A DNA stretch of 64,000 nt from Tranzscheliella williamsii (taxonomy: Eukaryota > Basidiomycota > Ustilaginomycetes > Ustilaginales > Ustilaginaceae), in NCBI GenBank assembly GCA_023212725.1, contig JALBYF010000044.1:92176-156175 (forward strand). The letters are read 5' to 3'. Under the pieces are notes generated by a model. The model ran no database searches and was not told the DNA's origin. It saw only the letters and a list, made by a program, of their open reading frames with translations. The first letter of the stretch is position 1. Each line of letters starts with the position of its first letter. Position numbers and translations under genes: made by a program. Shown here one piece after another: positions 47,780 through 59,385 of the stretch.

Positions 47780-50700
47780 GTCACAGTCACAGTGTGTGGT
47801 TATGTGACCACAGGGAGATCGACATGCATAAATGTGACTTTAGAAAGACTGCAGCAAATAGCATCATCGACCAGCCTTCTGGTTGCCTTGCCTTCTCGGG
47901 CCTTCTTCTCAGCAGCCTCGAGTAATGCTCCTCTTGCCGTTGCCAAGCTTCTACATCGTTGTCGGGTCGATCGATACGAACAAACAGCGGAGCAGCTGCG
48001 GTCCGAGCACAACTAGTACCGATATATAGTTTGTTTTTCGAACCGCTTTACGCCCTTTCAAGCGGCGATTTGCGGGCATCTGTCGCGTGTAGAACCTTGG
48101 AAAGATGGCCTCAGGTCGTCCATGTCCCCTGCCCCAAATGCATTACCCTTGAATGGTTTCGGGCCGGTCGAAGAGAGAAGATTCCGATCACATTCGGGAT
48201 GATGGCCAGTCGATCTGTGAGAACTTGAAATGGCTCCTTGCCGAGCCGCTTTGACGGCTCGCATATCTAGCAGAAAGTCCTATCCGAAAAGGGCAGCGGT
48301 GCTAGAGATTAGGCACAGATGAGGCACCGGCTTTCGTACCTCGCAGACCGCTGCCATGTCGTAGACTAAGTGGTTGTGCCAGAGTAGCGTGGTGGTTGCA
48401 TCTGTTTGTAAACAACCCCTAAGATTTGACCAAATTGATAGCACCTTGGGTGGGCTGCCAGCTGCGGAAGCTCCCGACCGCCCACACGGTTGCTAGATTC
48501 CATCTAGGCATGCCGGGACGAGCATCTCCGCTTTGGGCTGACGGTGGAATGGTTTCTCCCGTAGTTGGGACTCTGTCTTGTGCACTTGCGATCTCAACCC
48601 TGGCCGAGTCGCATCATGCCTCGTCACGGGGTGTGCCGAGCTACAAAAACAGATCGCATCGGGCTATGGGAGTCTGATTGCATCATTCATGGAGATGCGA
48701 TGCGATGCTGTGCAGCGTGGAGACGAAATCAGTCACGACTGCCAGACGGACCGAGGCGCCCGTCGTCTGTGCTTTTCATGCGCTTGTTCGCGTCCGCCTT
48801 CGCGTCTGCTTTGCTGCACTACCCGCAGCTGGTTTGGACTGGTCTGCTTGGTATCGCTCTTGTCCACTCTTTTCTCACTTCGCTTCGCGTTTCTTCTCTT
48901 ACAACCACGTTTAAGCGAATAGTGGCAGTCTCCATCGAATGCTGCCCAGATTCCATCGACCGCATCGACCAAGAAGCGGCGGAGGCTGCTCTACTACGTA
49001 TAACGCTTTAGTAGTTGGGGCCGAGCGTAGCCCGAGAAAATGCAGTCGCGGTGTGTGTTGTTAGTCTCGGCCTAGCTAGGTCAGAGCCGACAAAGGGAAT
49101 GACTTTTTCCCATTTCGGTTGCCAGTCGATTCGTGCCACGCTCCCTGTCTAGCCCATTGTATCTGTCAGAAAAGGTGTTGTTCTCTAGCGCCACTCTGAA
49201 TTCGAAAAAGCAGGTGTTGGTCTTCACCTCGCTTGTCAGGTTGCCTTTGGTTTGTGTCACACTTCGATAAGACGCGACAGAGACGCGCAAACTCCTTGTG
49301 ACTAACTCTGGATCCTTGCTGCGACGTGGGCACAGTTCGACCCCGTATTCGGTCTGCTGTGCGATCGGAATATTCCACAAAGTCACATTCGCACGCATGC
49401 AGGCTCAAGCCAGTCTGAAGACCAGTCCACACATCGGTCGCTGCGTTCCCACATCGGCCGGTCAAAGGTGCTGCGCTCGCTGGTGACATAGTCTGCAGAT
49501 GAGCCTACTCCTTGCTCCTTGCTCCATGCTCGGCAGTCGCTCGCACATGCGGATCCCTATTCCCATCTTGTCATCGTCGATCTTGCGGACGCCTTTCGTT
49601 TCGCATCAATTCCGCCTAGCAACGTACTGTTTTGCATCCAGCCGAGAGTGGCTTGTTGCGCCAGTCCCAAGCCCGTGCGAAGCTTTCCTTTTCCGTTCCT
49701 CGTCGATTGGCATTCCCTTGTTGTAGAAAGATACCGCCCAGGGCAAACTCAGAGAAGCTGCGAAAGGAGTCACACTGTGAGTGTGAGTGTGACACCCAGC
49801 GTGCCATCGGAAAGCGCCGACATGCTTAGCGTGGCGCGGCATTGTAACGGCTGCCAGTGTGTAACGGTGAAGCCGAGAAGTGACGCCTTTTTTGCTCAAT
49901 CACGCTGTTTGACTGCACGTCAAATTGTGACGTACTAAAAAGAACCAAACAAATACGACGCACGGTCGGCACCGCCGATGGCCAAAGGGTCCTGGCCGTT
50001 GACCATTGGGTCTCACTTCTCAACCGACGATCGTAGTGGCTATAGCCTCAGTCGAGACTAAACGACCGAACAACTATTGGCTGGCCGACGAAGGCTCGCT
50101 TTGTATTGCCTTGGCTCCTGCTTACTTGCACAGCGGCCTCGCCGTTCTCGGCGTCTCCTTGGTGCCGCTCCCTTTTTGCGCATGCCCATCCCCTGTGCTT
50201 CTGGCGACTTCGGTTTTGTCTGCGTCAATGGCCGCACCAGCATCGTGTGTGCCTAGCTTGGACCCTCTGTTGTCCCTTTGTGTAGCCCAGGCGTATCTTC
50301 ACCCTCGCATTGTCCTTCCTGTCCGTCGCATCTCCTCCCTTCCCTTTCGCGGCGCTTTCTTCCTCTCCCGTCATCCTTAAACCTTTTCCTCTGTCTCTGG
50401 CCACCGTATACCCACTGCCAGGCAATCTTAGTGCTTGGGCAGACTCGGTTGGTCACGCAGTGCTCCGCGATATAGCAAATCGCCGAAGTTGGCTACAAAA
50501 CGCGCAGTGAGCTAGGTCAGCAAGTCCGAAGCTACGTTCATTCGGCTTGACTACCGTTCTGGCGCCCCGGATCTCATATCTATACAACTAAAACCTGATC
50601 CTTTCACCGCTCAGTCACGGATGCATTGGTCTTTGCATCGACGCTTCTAAGTACGGTAACTCTTCCGACGTTTTGCGGGCACACCGCCGAAATAAGCTTC

Positions 50701-50934
50701 TGTTTCGTTTCGTTCAGCTATTCTTGGTCTTGGATCCGAAACTCTCCTGCTATCGTCACATTGAGATCAGAGGCGTGTCACTAGAACGATCACGAGCTCA
50801 TTTTCCTATCCCTCTCGGCAGTAAAAAGACAGCAGTAGAGCAGAGGCAGAGCAAAGAGCAGAGCGAGGAGCACCCAACTTGACCAAGAACGCTGCTCCAT
50901 TGTTCCCTTTGTGCACACATACGATCCCCTCTCA

Positions 50935-53612
50935 ATGAGTCGCAAAGCTTTGGGTCCAGCTTCCAGCTCCGTCACAAACGTGGCTCAGGCAAGCTTGCGT
51001 TCGCATTCTCGCGCATCGCACGGAGGCTCTGGTTCCTACACGGAGCTCCGTGCGCAGATCCGCAAAGAAAGAGAACAGGAAAAACATCGTCACCATGGTC
51101 CTCTCACCTCGCGCGAACAAGATGCTCCGTCCGCCAAGGCCACCGCCGCCACCGCAGCCAACGTGTCTCACTCCTCTATACCGTCTAGCCTTTCGGATCA
51201 AAAAGTAAGCCAATATAATGGCTCCTTCGAAGATGGCAATCCAGAGCAAAAGAAGGCCTATCTTCGAGCTGGCCCGACTGCTTCGAGCTATGCGGCCAGC
51301 TCAGAAAGCTTCTCAAACCTATCAACCGCTTCGAGCCAACCTTCGTCGGCTTCCTCTGCTGACCTTGTCCGTAAACGCGGCCAAACCATTCCCATGCAAC
51401 AACAGCAGCAACAACAGCAGCAACAACAGCAGCAACAACAGCAGCAGCATCAGCAACAACAAGCACAGCAACAGCTACAACAGTACCCACAAGCACAGTC
51501 ACAGCCACAGCAGAGTATTCGTCTCCAGAATCAGCAGCAGAAAGTGGATTCGGTCTCCAGAGGCGCTGAAGAACCGCATTCCTCCCATCGTACCACGCCC
51601 ATGCTGGACTCTGCCGAGCAACCCGTAAGTGTCTGCATGCTGACGCCCAGGCGGTGCCGGCTTTGATGTCACTCTGCCTCTGAAGCAGTCGAGCTTGCAG
51701 TGCTAACAATACAACCGCTTTGGGATACTTCATGCTCTTCTGGTAGATTGGCATTGATGCTTTGCAGGCTGCTTTCTCGGCCAAGTACTATGAGCTGGCT
51801 AACAAATGCAAAAACTGGGAAAAGTATGCAGCCAAACTTCGCGCACAGCTTGAGGTCCTCGAGGCAGAGAGTCGAGTACTACGGGAGCAGAATCTCCAGC
51901 TCGAATCCGACAATGTACAGCTACAAGCTGTAGTTCGCCAAGAAGAAAAGGCTCGAAGCCATCTGGAGGACCGCATGAGCTCCTTGGAGGACTGTCTTTC
52001 GCAGCGGAGCCACTCGGGTGGCAATTCCGATGATCATCATCGCGCTGTCGAAGCCTTGGACTGTGAACACCTTTCGATTCCTTCAGCCCCATCTTCCGCC
52101 GAGAAGCTCTTTGACCGTTCACCAAACCTCGGTTTCACCCCCTATTGCTCCTCTAACCTTCAGACAGAAGACCGCCCCGAGCTTCGTTCCATCCAGCCGT
52201 TGGTCGGTGGTTTGGTGGCGCAGTCTTCTCACGCCCATACCTCCAATTATCCGAGCATATTGCAGCCGAGGCTGCATGATCCTCACATGGCCGAGTCACA
52301 CTATGAGTGGACAACGTCCAACAGACGAGACAGTGCCAGCGTAGCTGAGATTGTCAATCAGGACGCCAGCAATCGCGACATAGGGGCGCTCTACGGCGAG
52401 GGAAGAAGCTCCCGTCTCGGCAATCGAGGACCAGCTGAGGGCCGTTCGGCGCAGCAACGAATGGGAACAGCCGTTGCCGTTGGCGTCGTCGGCGCTGCAG
52501 GTTCTCGGTCGGGATCCAGTGCAGACCATTTCGCGTATCATGCACTCACTTCTCAGGCCCTTGCTCAACAAGAGGCCCTGGAGGCAATTACTCGTCCAGC
52601 TTCGGCTCAGCGTTTCGATGGAACAGCGATGGAAGCAAACGGCTATAGTATGACTGCTGGTATTGCAGCAAAGACCGGAGGGACCAAGGCTGCTCTACAG
52701 AGCAAACGCCGCAGTACCGTGTCAGGCGACCGTGCTCCCAGTTTGAGCCTCGCACAGATTGTCAAAGGAGCTTTGACGGCTTCTGGTGTGGTGGCTACAG
52801 CACATTCCAAGCCCTCGAGCCTCCAGACGAGTCCGGCAGACAAAGTTCCCAACAGCGCAGAGTATTTGCAGGAGTACGTAGAAAAGCGTCGAGAAGCCAT
52901 GCGCTCCTCCTTTTCCGCCCAGCAGCAGCAGCCACTACCACAACAAGGGCCATCGTCTTTGCAGAAAGGAGCAGCTCTCACTGGGGGTCAAAGTATCTCA
53001 CGACCGGTGTCACGGGCTGCGTCTCGTCTCAGCACACAGTCTGGTGTTCGTTGCCGGAGCCGAACTGGAAGTGTGCATGACGCCGTCCCGGTCGCTGTGG
53101 AGGACCTGTTCTGCGATCAGACGACGTGCCAGGCACACTCCACGGACACATCGCCAGTCGTACTGACGGAGGATCTTGCGTCCGTTGGCCAGGAGCGCAA
53201 CAGCGCCATTATGTCGGCCTCACAGCGCCTCATGGCTTCGACACTGGAATCTGCATCGAAGCGGGCACCGCACAACAGGACGAGCGCCAGTTCTAGCCCG
53301 ACCTCGGTGTCTCCTGCTTCGCCTGCTCAGATCCAGGCCGAGCAAATCTCCTTTGAGCGCAAGCTTTACATCCGCTTTCAAAATGAGCTCAACGAGGAGG
53401 AATTCTTCAAGTTCGAGCGCTGCATCCAGCGCTACGACTTTCTAGACATCCCGCTCGAGGGCAATCGAGGTCTCATCAACAGAGTCAAGCGACTGCTGCT
53501 GGTCTCGGACCCCGATCTTCGCTCGAAGCCCGACAAACTTCGTGTGCGACAGCAACTCGCCCGCGACTTTGAAGGCATGGCCAAAGACTTTGTCCAGGCG
53601 CAGGCGAGCTGA
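50935..53612 (+). CDS. Poly-Q, coiled-coil protein of unknown function
   Basis: Two exons, 50935..51624 and 51747..53612 (phase 0, 122-nt intron, GTAAGT donor, GCTAAC branch, TGGTAG acceptor), 851 residues. A second in-frame acceptor (TTTGCAG before 51768) would drop seven residues. Residues 1-150 are Ser/Ala-rich with ELRAQIRKEREQEKHRHH. Residues about 155-205 are a poly-Gln tract. Just after the intron there is a coiled coil, about 240-315 (YYELANKCKNWEKYAAKLRA, then LRAQLEVLEAESRVLREQ, and further heptads). A long disordered region follows, then a folded-looking, charged C-terminus, about 765-850 (FERKLYIRFQNELNEEEFFK, RCIQRYDFLDIPLEGNRGLI, RVKRLLLVSDPDL). I do not recognise a named family. 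It lies upstream of MOB2 in the same direction. Confidence 0.75.
51397..51541 (+). repeat. CAG/CAA trinucleotide tract encoding poly-Gln
   Basis: Seventeen consecutive Gln codons (mixed CAA/CAG) followed by further Gln-rich interrupted sequence in exon 1 of the 50935 gene. The codon mixture makes it less prone to slippage than a pure CAG run. Confidence 0.9.
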
Positions 53613-54659
53613 CCCTGCGTTCGCCTCCTGCTCGACTACAACCTCTCAGCGCCTGCCAACGACTTTTTCCATCTGACAACCACTCTTACCGACTTGCCAA
53701 CCACAGCCTGGCGCCGCTAGCCTTACATCGCCTTGGGCGTAGCAGCACCACCACTTACGGTCATCACGCGCCCAAAAAACGAGTATCATCTCACACCCCT
53801 TACGAAGCACCGGCTTATGTTTCACTGTATCCTTTTTCCGGGTCGAGTCGCCTTTCATGGCCCATTGTGTACGCCTTTCGGTCCTTTTCGGCGCCAGGAG
53901 TGTCTCGACCGCACTGTTCCGCTTCCGCAACACCTCGTCAACTATCACTTCATCTGCACACCCTCCTTACCAGTCACTGTCCCGCCGCCCACCTCCAGCA
54001 TTATCATCTACGGTACCCAGAACCCTTCCCAGGCAAGCATCACGCCTCCTTGCATTCCTCCTTCATTTTGATATTCCCACATAGCACGATCCTTCTCAAC
54101 TCTGTCATTCTCGCTGTCACTGAAACCACCATGCACGCCGAACACTGTGACGAGCCATGGAACGATTGCTGAGGAGCGCGGGCGGTACAGGGTCTGTCGG
54201 TGGAATTCAGGATTACCGTGACATGATTACCGTGACAAGTGGCACTTGGCCCACTGTCACTATGACTGTGGCTCACGACGGATTTCGGCTGGACAAAATG
54301 TTAGAGCCGGCGGGGAGGGCGCTCAACGTTGGCACCTGCGTTGCTGCCAGCCAGCGAGGCAGTGGGCAAGCTCTGCGCAGAGCCCAACGGGCCAAAGCAA
54401 CACTTTGACCCCCACCACGCCTCCTATTCCGTCCTTGTCGTGACCGTCACCGACGCCTGCCCGAGCAGCTCCTTTCCGATCGCGCCACAGCGTTGTGTTG
54501 CATCTGTGCACGCGCTCTATCATCAATCAAGTCGACATCACGCTCAGGCGAGAAAGGGCGTTTGTCCGTTGCAGTGCGGCTGGGCGGTGGCAAGCGCTGT
54601 ACTGCACCAGGATTTGAACGGTGGCAAGCGCTGTACTGCACTAGGATTTGAACGGTGGC
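53613..54659. other. Intergenic region upstream of MOB2
   Basis: About 1 kb between two tandem genes. No supported gene. It ends in a 34-bp tandem duplication that abuts the MOB2 start codon (54586-54660). Confidence 0.5.
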
Positions 54660-54660
54660 A
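54586..54660 (+). repeat. 34-bp tandem duplication abutting the MOB2 start codon
   Basis: Unit 1 is 54586-54619 and unit 2 is 54620-54653, with a single C/T difference (GCACCAGG versus GCACTAGG). A third partial unit (GGTGGCA, 54654-54660) supplies the A of the ATG. The units contain no ATG, so they lie in the leader of MOB2. Confidence 0.9.
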
Positions 54661-55566
54661 TGTCGTTCTTCAACTCGCTGGGAAGGTCGATGGGGCGGTC
54701 TTCGCGGCCGAAGAAGTCGCCCACCCATCCGAGCATGCCGACGTTTGATCCGAGTGTGGGTGGCGCCGGGTATCCGCGCTCGCCGACCTCGTCGTCCGCA
54801 AGCACGGCGCTCGGTCTCGGCTCCAACGGCACGCCACTGTACCTGTGCCAGCCATTTGTGGGCGCGAGCCTGGTAAAGGGCTCGCTGAAGACCATCTCCT
54901 CGGTACCCAAGTACGTCGACCCGAAAGAGTGGGTCGCTGTCAATCGTAAGTGGTGCGAGCGTGCCTGCGCTGTTGCTGTTGCAGGTGTTGGCCCGATACT
55001 GACACGGCGCGGTTGGGTTGCTGGCTTGCGTGCATGCTGCGGCAGTGTTTGACTTCTTCAACAACCTGAACCAGTTCTACGGCGTGCTGACCGAGTTCTG
55101 CACGGTGGCGGCCAACCCGACCATGTCGGCGGGCGTGGGGCTGGACTATACGTGGATCGACCAGAACCGGAAGCAGGTCAAGCTGCCGGCGCCGCAGTAC
55201 ATCGACTACGTCATGACCTGGGTCGGCGGCCTGCTGGCGGACGAGGCGACGTTCCCGACCAAAGCGGCACGCGACTTCCCAGCCACCTTCCTGACAACAT
55301 GCAAACACATCTACAAACAGCTCCTCCGCGTCTTTGCCCACATCTACCACGCCCAGTACCCCTTCCTCGTTCACCTCTGCTGCGAGGGCCACTTCAACTC
55401 GCTCTTCGCCCACTTTGTCGCCTTCGGCGCCGAAAACCGCCTCTTCGACTACCGCGACTTCCGCAACCCCTCCCCCGCCCCCGCCCCCTACCCTGCCGTC
55501 TGCGACCTCATCGAGAAGTGGGTCGACATGAACATCCTCGGCCCCGAATGCATCGGCCAGCGCTAG
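54660..55566 (+). CDS. mob2: MOB2-like kinase activator (Mob1/phocein family)
   Basis: Coactivator that binds the N-lobe extension of an NDR/LATS kinase (Cbk1/Orb6/Ukc1 in the MOR/RAM pathway), controlling polarity and cell separation. Two exons, 54660..54945 and 55046..55566 (100-nt intron, join N-L-F-D-F-F), 268 residues. The disordered N-terminus (1-55) is followed by the Mob domain: YLCQPFVGASLVKGSLKTIS; DFFNNLNQFYGVLTEFC; PAPQYIDYVMTWVGGLLADE; FPTKAARDFPATF; LRVFAHIYHAQYPFLVHLCC and FNSLFAHFVAFG. The APQYIDYVM and FPTK..RDFP segments resemble MOB2 more than MOB1. Of the four zinc ligands of MOB1, one Cys (EFC) and one His (FAH) remain; the second Cys is N and the second His is Q. Confidence 0.8.
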
Positions 55567-55823
55567 TTCGCTCCTTCCCCCCCTTCCCCCTACACCCCAC
55601 CGCTTGTATACTACTTCCCCATCGGTTCCCGCCCCCAGCGCCACCACAGACACACCCTAAAACAGATGATCTACGTTTTCCACTAGACGTGCAAAGAAAC
55701 ACAGGTACAGACACGGCGGCAGCGGATGTGCGTGCGGACAGAGGTATGCAAAAGGAAAGCGGTGCGGGCGCAGAGGGAAAGCGGTGCGGGCAAAGAGGGG
55801 AGTGCAACGCGATGCGGCGCGCC

Positions 55824-57801
55824 TTAGGCCTTGCCCTTGGCAAAGAGCTTGGCGCGCTCGATCGCCTCGCCAGACGCCTTGACGAGCTTCTTCTTGTAGT
55901 CTTGGATCGACATGTCCTGCTTGGCGAGGTTGACAATCTTGCGGTCCTTGACCTCCCAGAGCTCCTCGGCCACCTGGCTGATCAATCGGAAGTCGTGCGA
56001 GACAATCACCACACCGCCCTCGAAATCCTTAATGGCCTTGGCGAGCGCATCGATGGAGCCCATGTCCAAGTGGTTGGTAGGCTCGTCCAACAAGAGCACG
56101 TGCGGCTGCTCCATGGCCAGTTGCGAGAAGACGACGCGGTTTCGCAGACCGTCTGAGAGCGTGCGGATGGCAGCAGTCTGATGCGCACCCGAGAGACCGA
56201 ATCGGCCCAGCTGTCCTCGCCAGAACTGCAGATCCTTGTCGGGGAACTTCTGGTGATATTTGGACTCCATATATTCGAGCGGAGACTTGTCGTACGGCAG
56301 CTGGTCGGCAGAGTGCTGCGAGTACTTGCCCAGCTTGAGACCAGCGTGTCGCTGCACGGTACCCTCCACGGGCTGAAGCGCGCCGGTGATCAGGTTCAAG
56401 AGGGTAGACTTGCCCGTACCGTTCTGGCCCACGATGGCCACTCTCGAGTCCATGTCGATACCGAAACTCAAATCCTTGTACAGGAAGTCCTCCTTCTTGC
56501 CGCTGTACGAGAAAGCCACTTCACTGAACGCAATGATCGGTGGCGGAAGCTTGCGAACATCCTCAAAGTTGAATCGCAGCGGCTTGGGTTGCCAGACAGG
56601 CTCAATAAGACCGGCCGCCTCCATCTTGTCAATGATCTTCTGCTTGGATTTGGCTTGCTTGACCAAGTTGGCGTAGGTACCGGCAGAAGCGATAAACTTT
56701 TTGATATGAGCAATCTCTTCCTGCTGCTTGGCGTAGGCCTTCATCTGGTTGGTCTCGTTCTCCTCTCGGGTGCGGACATAGGTGCTGTAGTTACCACCGT
56801 AGGTCAAAAACTTCTTGCTAGGAGTGAGGTCCAAAATGTTGGTGCAGACGGTGTCCATGAAATCAGCAGAATGCGAGGTCAAGACGAGAATGTGGTTGTA
56901 GGTAGAGAGATAAGCTTCGAGCCAGACAACGGCTTCCAAGTCCAAGTGGTTGGTGGGCTCGTCGAGCAGAAGCAAATGGGGCTTAATAAAGAGAGCCTTG
57001 GCGAGGGTGACTCGCATCCTCCAACCACCGGACATGTCCTTGGTGGGCTTCTTCATCATTTCGGGAGAGAAACCGAGACCGTGCAAGATCATGCCGGCCT
57101 TGGATTCAAAAGTGCTGGGGTCGAGCTCCTCGAGCTCTTCATACTTCAGTTCAAGCGTGACCTCGTCGATGACATCGGCAACCGACATTTCCTCGATCTC
57201 TCGTTCGATCCTAGCGACCTTGGCTTTGGCCGACTGGACAATGTAGTCGACGGCGTTGGTGTCGGAAGGTTCAGCCTCTCCGCTGACAAGGTGGATATCG
57301 ACGTGTTGGGGGATCTCGACATCTCGAGCGGCGAGGGCCTGCAAGAAGGTGGTCTTACCGGAACCGTTCTCGCCGAGAAGACCGTATCGCTGGCCGTAGT
57401 TGAGGTTGATGGTGGCAGTGTCGATCAAGAGACGGCCGTGGAAAGACATGGTGAAGTTGTCAATGTGGATATCTCGGCTCTGCTTATCCGAAGTAAGAAC
57501 ACCGGAGGCGTTTCGCTCGGTGGCGAGAGCCAACTTTTTCATGTCGAGGTCATCGACAGAGGTGTTGGCAGAGAGGTTGGTCATAGGAGTGTCGGCGGTG
57601 TCATTGGTGGTGCCAGATTTGGAAGACTTGGACGACTTGTCGCCCTTGGTGGCAGCCTTGGCGGCCTTTTCGCTATAGACGAGAAGCAAGAAAGGACACA
57701 AGAAGAGGTTAGCATCTGTGCGGTGCGATGGCCGGACCGGGGTAGCAGGTCGTGCATACTCACGCCTGTCGCTTGGCCTTGGATGCGGATACCGGAGGCA
57801 T
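55824..57801 (-). CDS. ARB1: ABCF-type ATPase ARB1 (ABCF2), ribosome biogenesis
   Basis: Soluble twin-ABC ATPase needed for 40S and 60S subunit assembly in yeast. Two exons, complement(55824..57672, 57764..57801), 628 residues. Exon 1 is [12 protein letters not shown] plus two bases of the next codon (GTGAGT donor), and exon 2 continues [16 protein letters not shown]1: Walker [10 protein letters not shown], signature DMSGGWRMR, Walker [13 protein letters not shown]. The ABCF linker has [21 protein letters not shown] and [14 protein letters not shown]2: Walker [10 protein letters not shown], signature TLSDGLRNR, Walker [13 protein letters not shown], switch His in VSHDFR. Length and motifs match ABCF2/Arb1 rather than Gcn20 or eEF3. 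The 91-nt intron lies just after the start. Confidence 0.95.
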
Positions 57802-58808
57802 GTTGAGAGACTTGTCTTTAGAGATGAGGGAGAGTGTCAAGATATGACTTTTGAGATGTCCTTCGTTCGACGGAAAGACGGGAGAGGATCTGCGAGGGAG
57901 ATCCTTCTTCGAGCGGCCGGTCTAGATCGTCAGAAACGAAACGGCGATGCAGGTTTCTCGACGAGGCTTACTAAGACGAAGCCGATGGGAACGAGAGAAG
58001 GAAGGGGTGAGGAAGGGCCGACGTCGGAGCAGCTACGTGATATGCAACTGCTATAGGAGACGGAAGGGTGATTGGTGGTGGAGAAGGAAGGACTCAGGCC
58101 AGCTGGCCGGTGCAGTGGACTGCGCTCTGCTGCTGCTTGGTGCGGCCGGCTTGCTCTGATATGCTTGAGAGAGCAAACGTTGGCTATTCGACGTCCATAA
58201 CGAGCGATACTAATCTCCTCGATCGAGAAATTTTGATTTGTGCGAATATCACAGCACATGCCATCATTCTTCTCATTTCAAATTTTTTCGCCGTGAATCT
58301 CGAAACTCGAGCGGATAGAGCTTTCCTGCTCGTTCACCTTCAATCCGCGTTCTCTCATTTGAGTGCGTTGCTGGTCGAGCGGTAGGACCCCAATCTTCGC
58401 ATGTCAGATTAACCCTGAGTACCCTCATTGGCCGAGGCGAAAGAGTATCTGGCCTTGGTTTCGCATTCTCAGTGCTGCAAAGGTACGGACGGGTTACATG
58501 CTGCTATGTGGCTGCAGCAGCATCCTAGAGGAATGGCCATCGTGTATCGACGACTGAGCTTTTCTGACCGTGCTATGTGGTCGAATGGAATGACGCAGAT
58601 TTGCAGCCGACTGCGGAAGCGCGAACAGACCTTCCTTTGGCGCATCCCTCCTCTCTCGTGCGAGAGAGAGGCCGTTGCCATGCTGAAATCCCGGTTCCGA
58701 AAAAAGGTTGGAATTGTTTGGCCTGTGTCCCTACGCTTCTTCTAGCCGTCGTCCTGCCGCCTAGACTCTCGGCCACCTTCATCGCTAGTTGTGCCGGTCC
58801 TCGACACG
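57802..58808. other. Divergent intergenic region, ARB1 / mL41
   Basis: 1 kb between two ribosome-related genes transcribed away from each other. No supported ORF. ARB1's leader is on the left side and mL41's promoter on the right. Confidence 0.5.
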
Positions 58809-59385
58809 ATGATGAAACCGACGCAAGTGCTGTGCTCCAAGGCGAGCCGACTGCCGCTCACCTCGAAAAAGGCAAACAGAGACTTTTACAAGGGCACGCG
58901 CACCGGAAACATCATGCGCCGCAAGAGGATTGCCACAGCCGACCCGCGCGGCAACCAGCTCTACGACAAGGACGGCAACAAGCGGTACTGGCATCTCAAG
59001 ACCAAGTCTATCGACGAGGCACGTATGCCCAGCTTTGTCGTCCCGCCAGGCCTTGCCGAAACCAACGTGAGTACGCCGCTGGCACCGCTGCGCCTTTCCC
59101 TGCATGGCCAGTCAACAGCACGCGTCCCGATGCAGCATGGCTAACCCTCTACTTCCGCGATCCTGACCCGCACAGCTGCGCCCATACGTATTCATAGGCG
59201 CTTCGAGCGACGGTGGCGTGTCGAGGAAGGGCAAATTCGGGCTGCCAGACTACCCGCGCATGGACCAGAACGGCTTCGACGGCACCTACTACCGCTCTGT
59301 CATCGGCGACATGCTCCAAAAGAGGCGCATCAAGGAGCAGCAGGACGAGGACCGCCGCATCGCAGAGACCTCCCGCAAGCAATAG
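58809..59385 (+). CDS. MRPL27: Mitochondrial large ribosomal subunit protein mL41 (MRPL27 family)
   Basis: Component of the mitochondrial 54S subunit. Two exons, 58809..59066 and 59176..59385 (phase 0, 109-nt intron, GTGAGT donor, CGCACAG acceptor), 155 residues. SRLPLTSKKANRDFYKGTRTG (about 13-33) matches the mL41 start (R..LT.K.GN.DFYKG.), and EARMPSFVVPPGLAETN joined to LRPYVFIGASS matches the conserved F.VPDL....LKPYV. The N-terminus MMKPTQVLCSKA is basic and probably a short presequence; ATG at 58809 or 58812. The C-terminus ends in a charged helix (KRRIKEQQDEDRRIAETSRK). Confidence 0.88.

Larger units (their letters stand above)
45557..50934. other. Gene-poor 5.4-kb region
   Basis: Longest stretch without a supported gene. 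Sporadic frames up to about 190 codons lack codon bias. Exceptions are three coding-looking frames at 47210-47779 (see pseudogene entry) and a Cys-rich frame at 46745-47002. Short repeats occur at 46727-46755 and 47009-47033, and pyrimidine-rich DNA at 50100-50420. The right end must contain the leader and promoter of the poly-Q protein gene. No tRNA, LTR or transposase was seen. Confidence 0.5.

Noticed and set aside
48565..49011. 148-codon plus-strand frame in the gene-poor region
   Set aside because: No codon bias, no domain and overlapping frames of equal quality; probably chance.
56181..57806. 541-codon plus-strand frame over ARB1
   Set aside because: Antisense shadow of a well-supported twin-ABC ATPase; no domain of its own.
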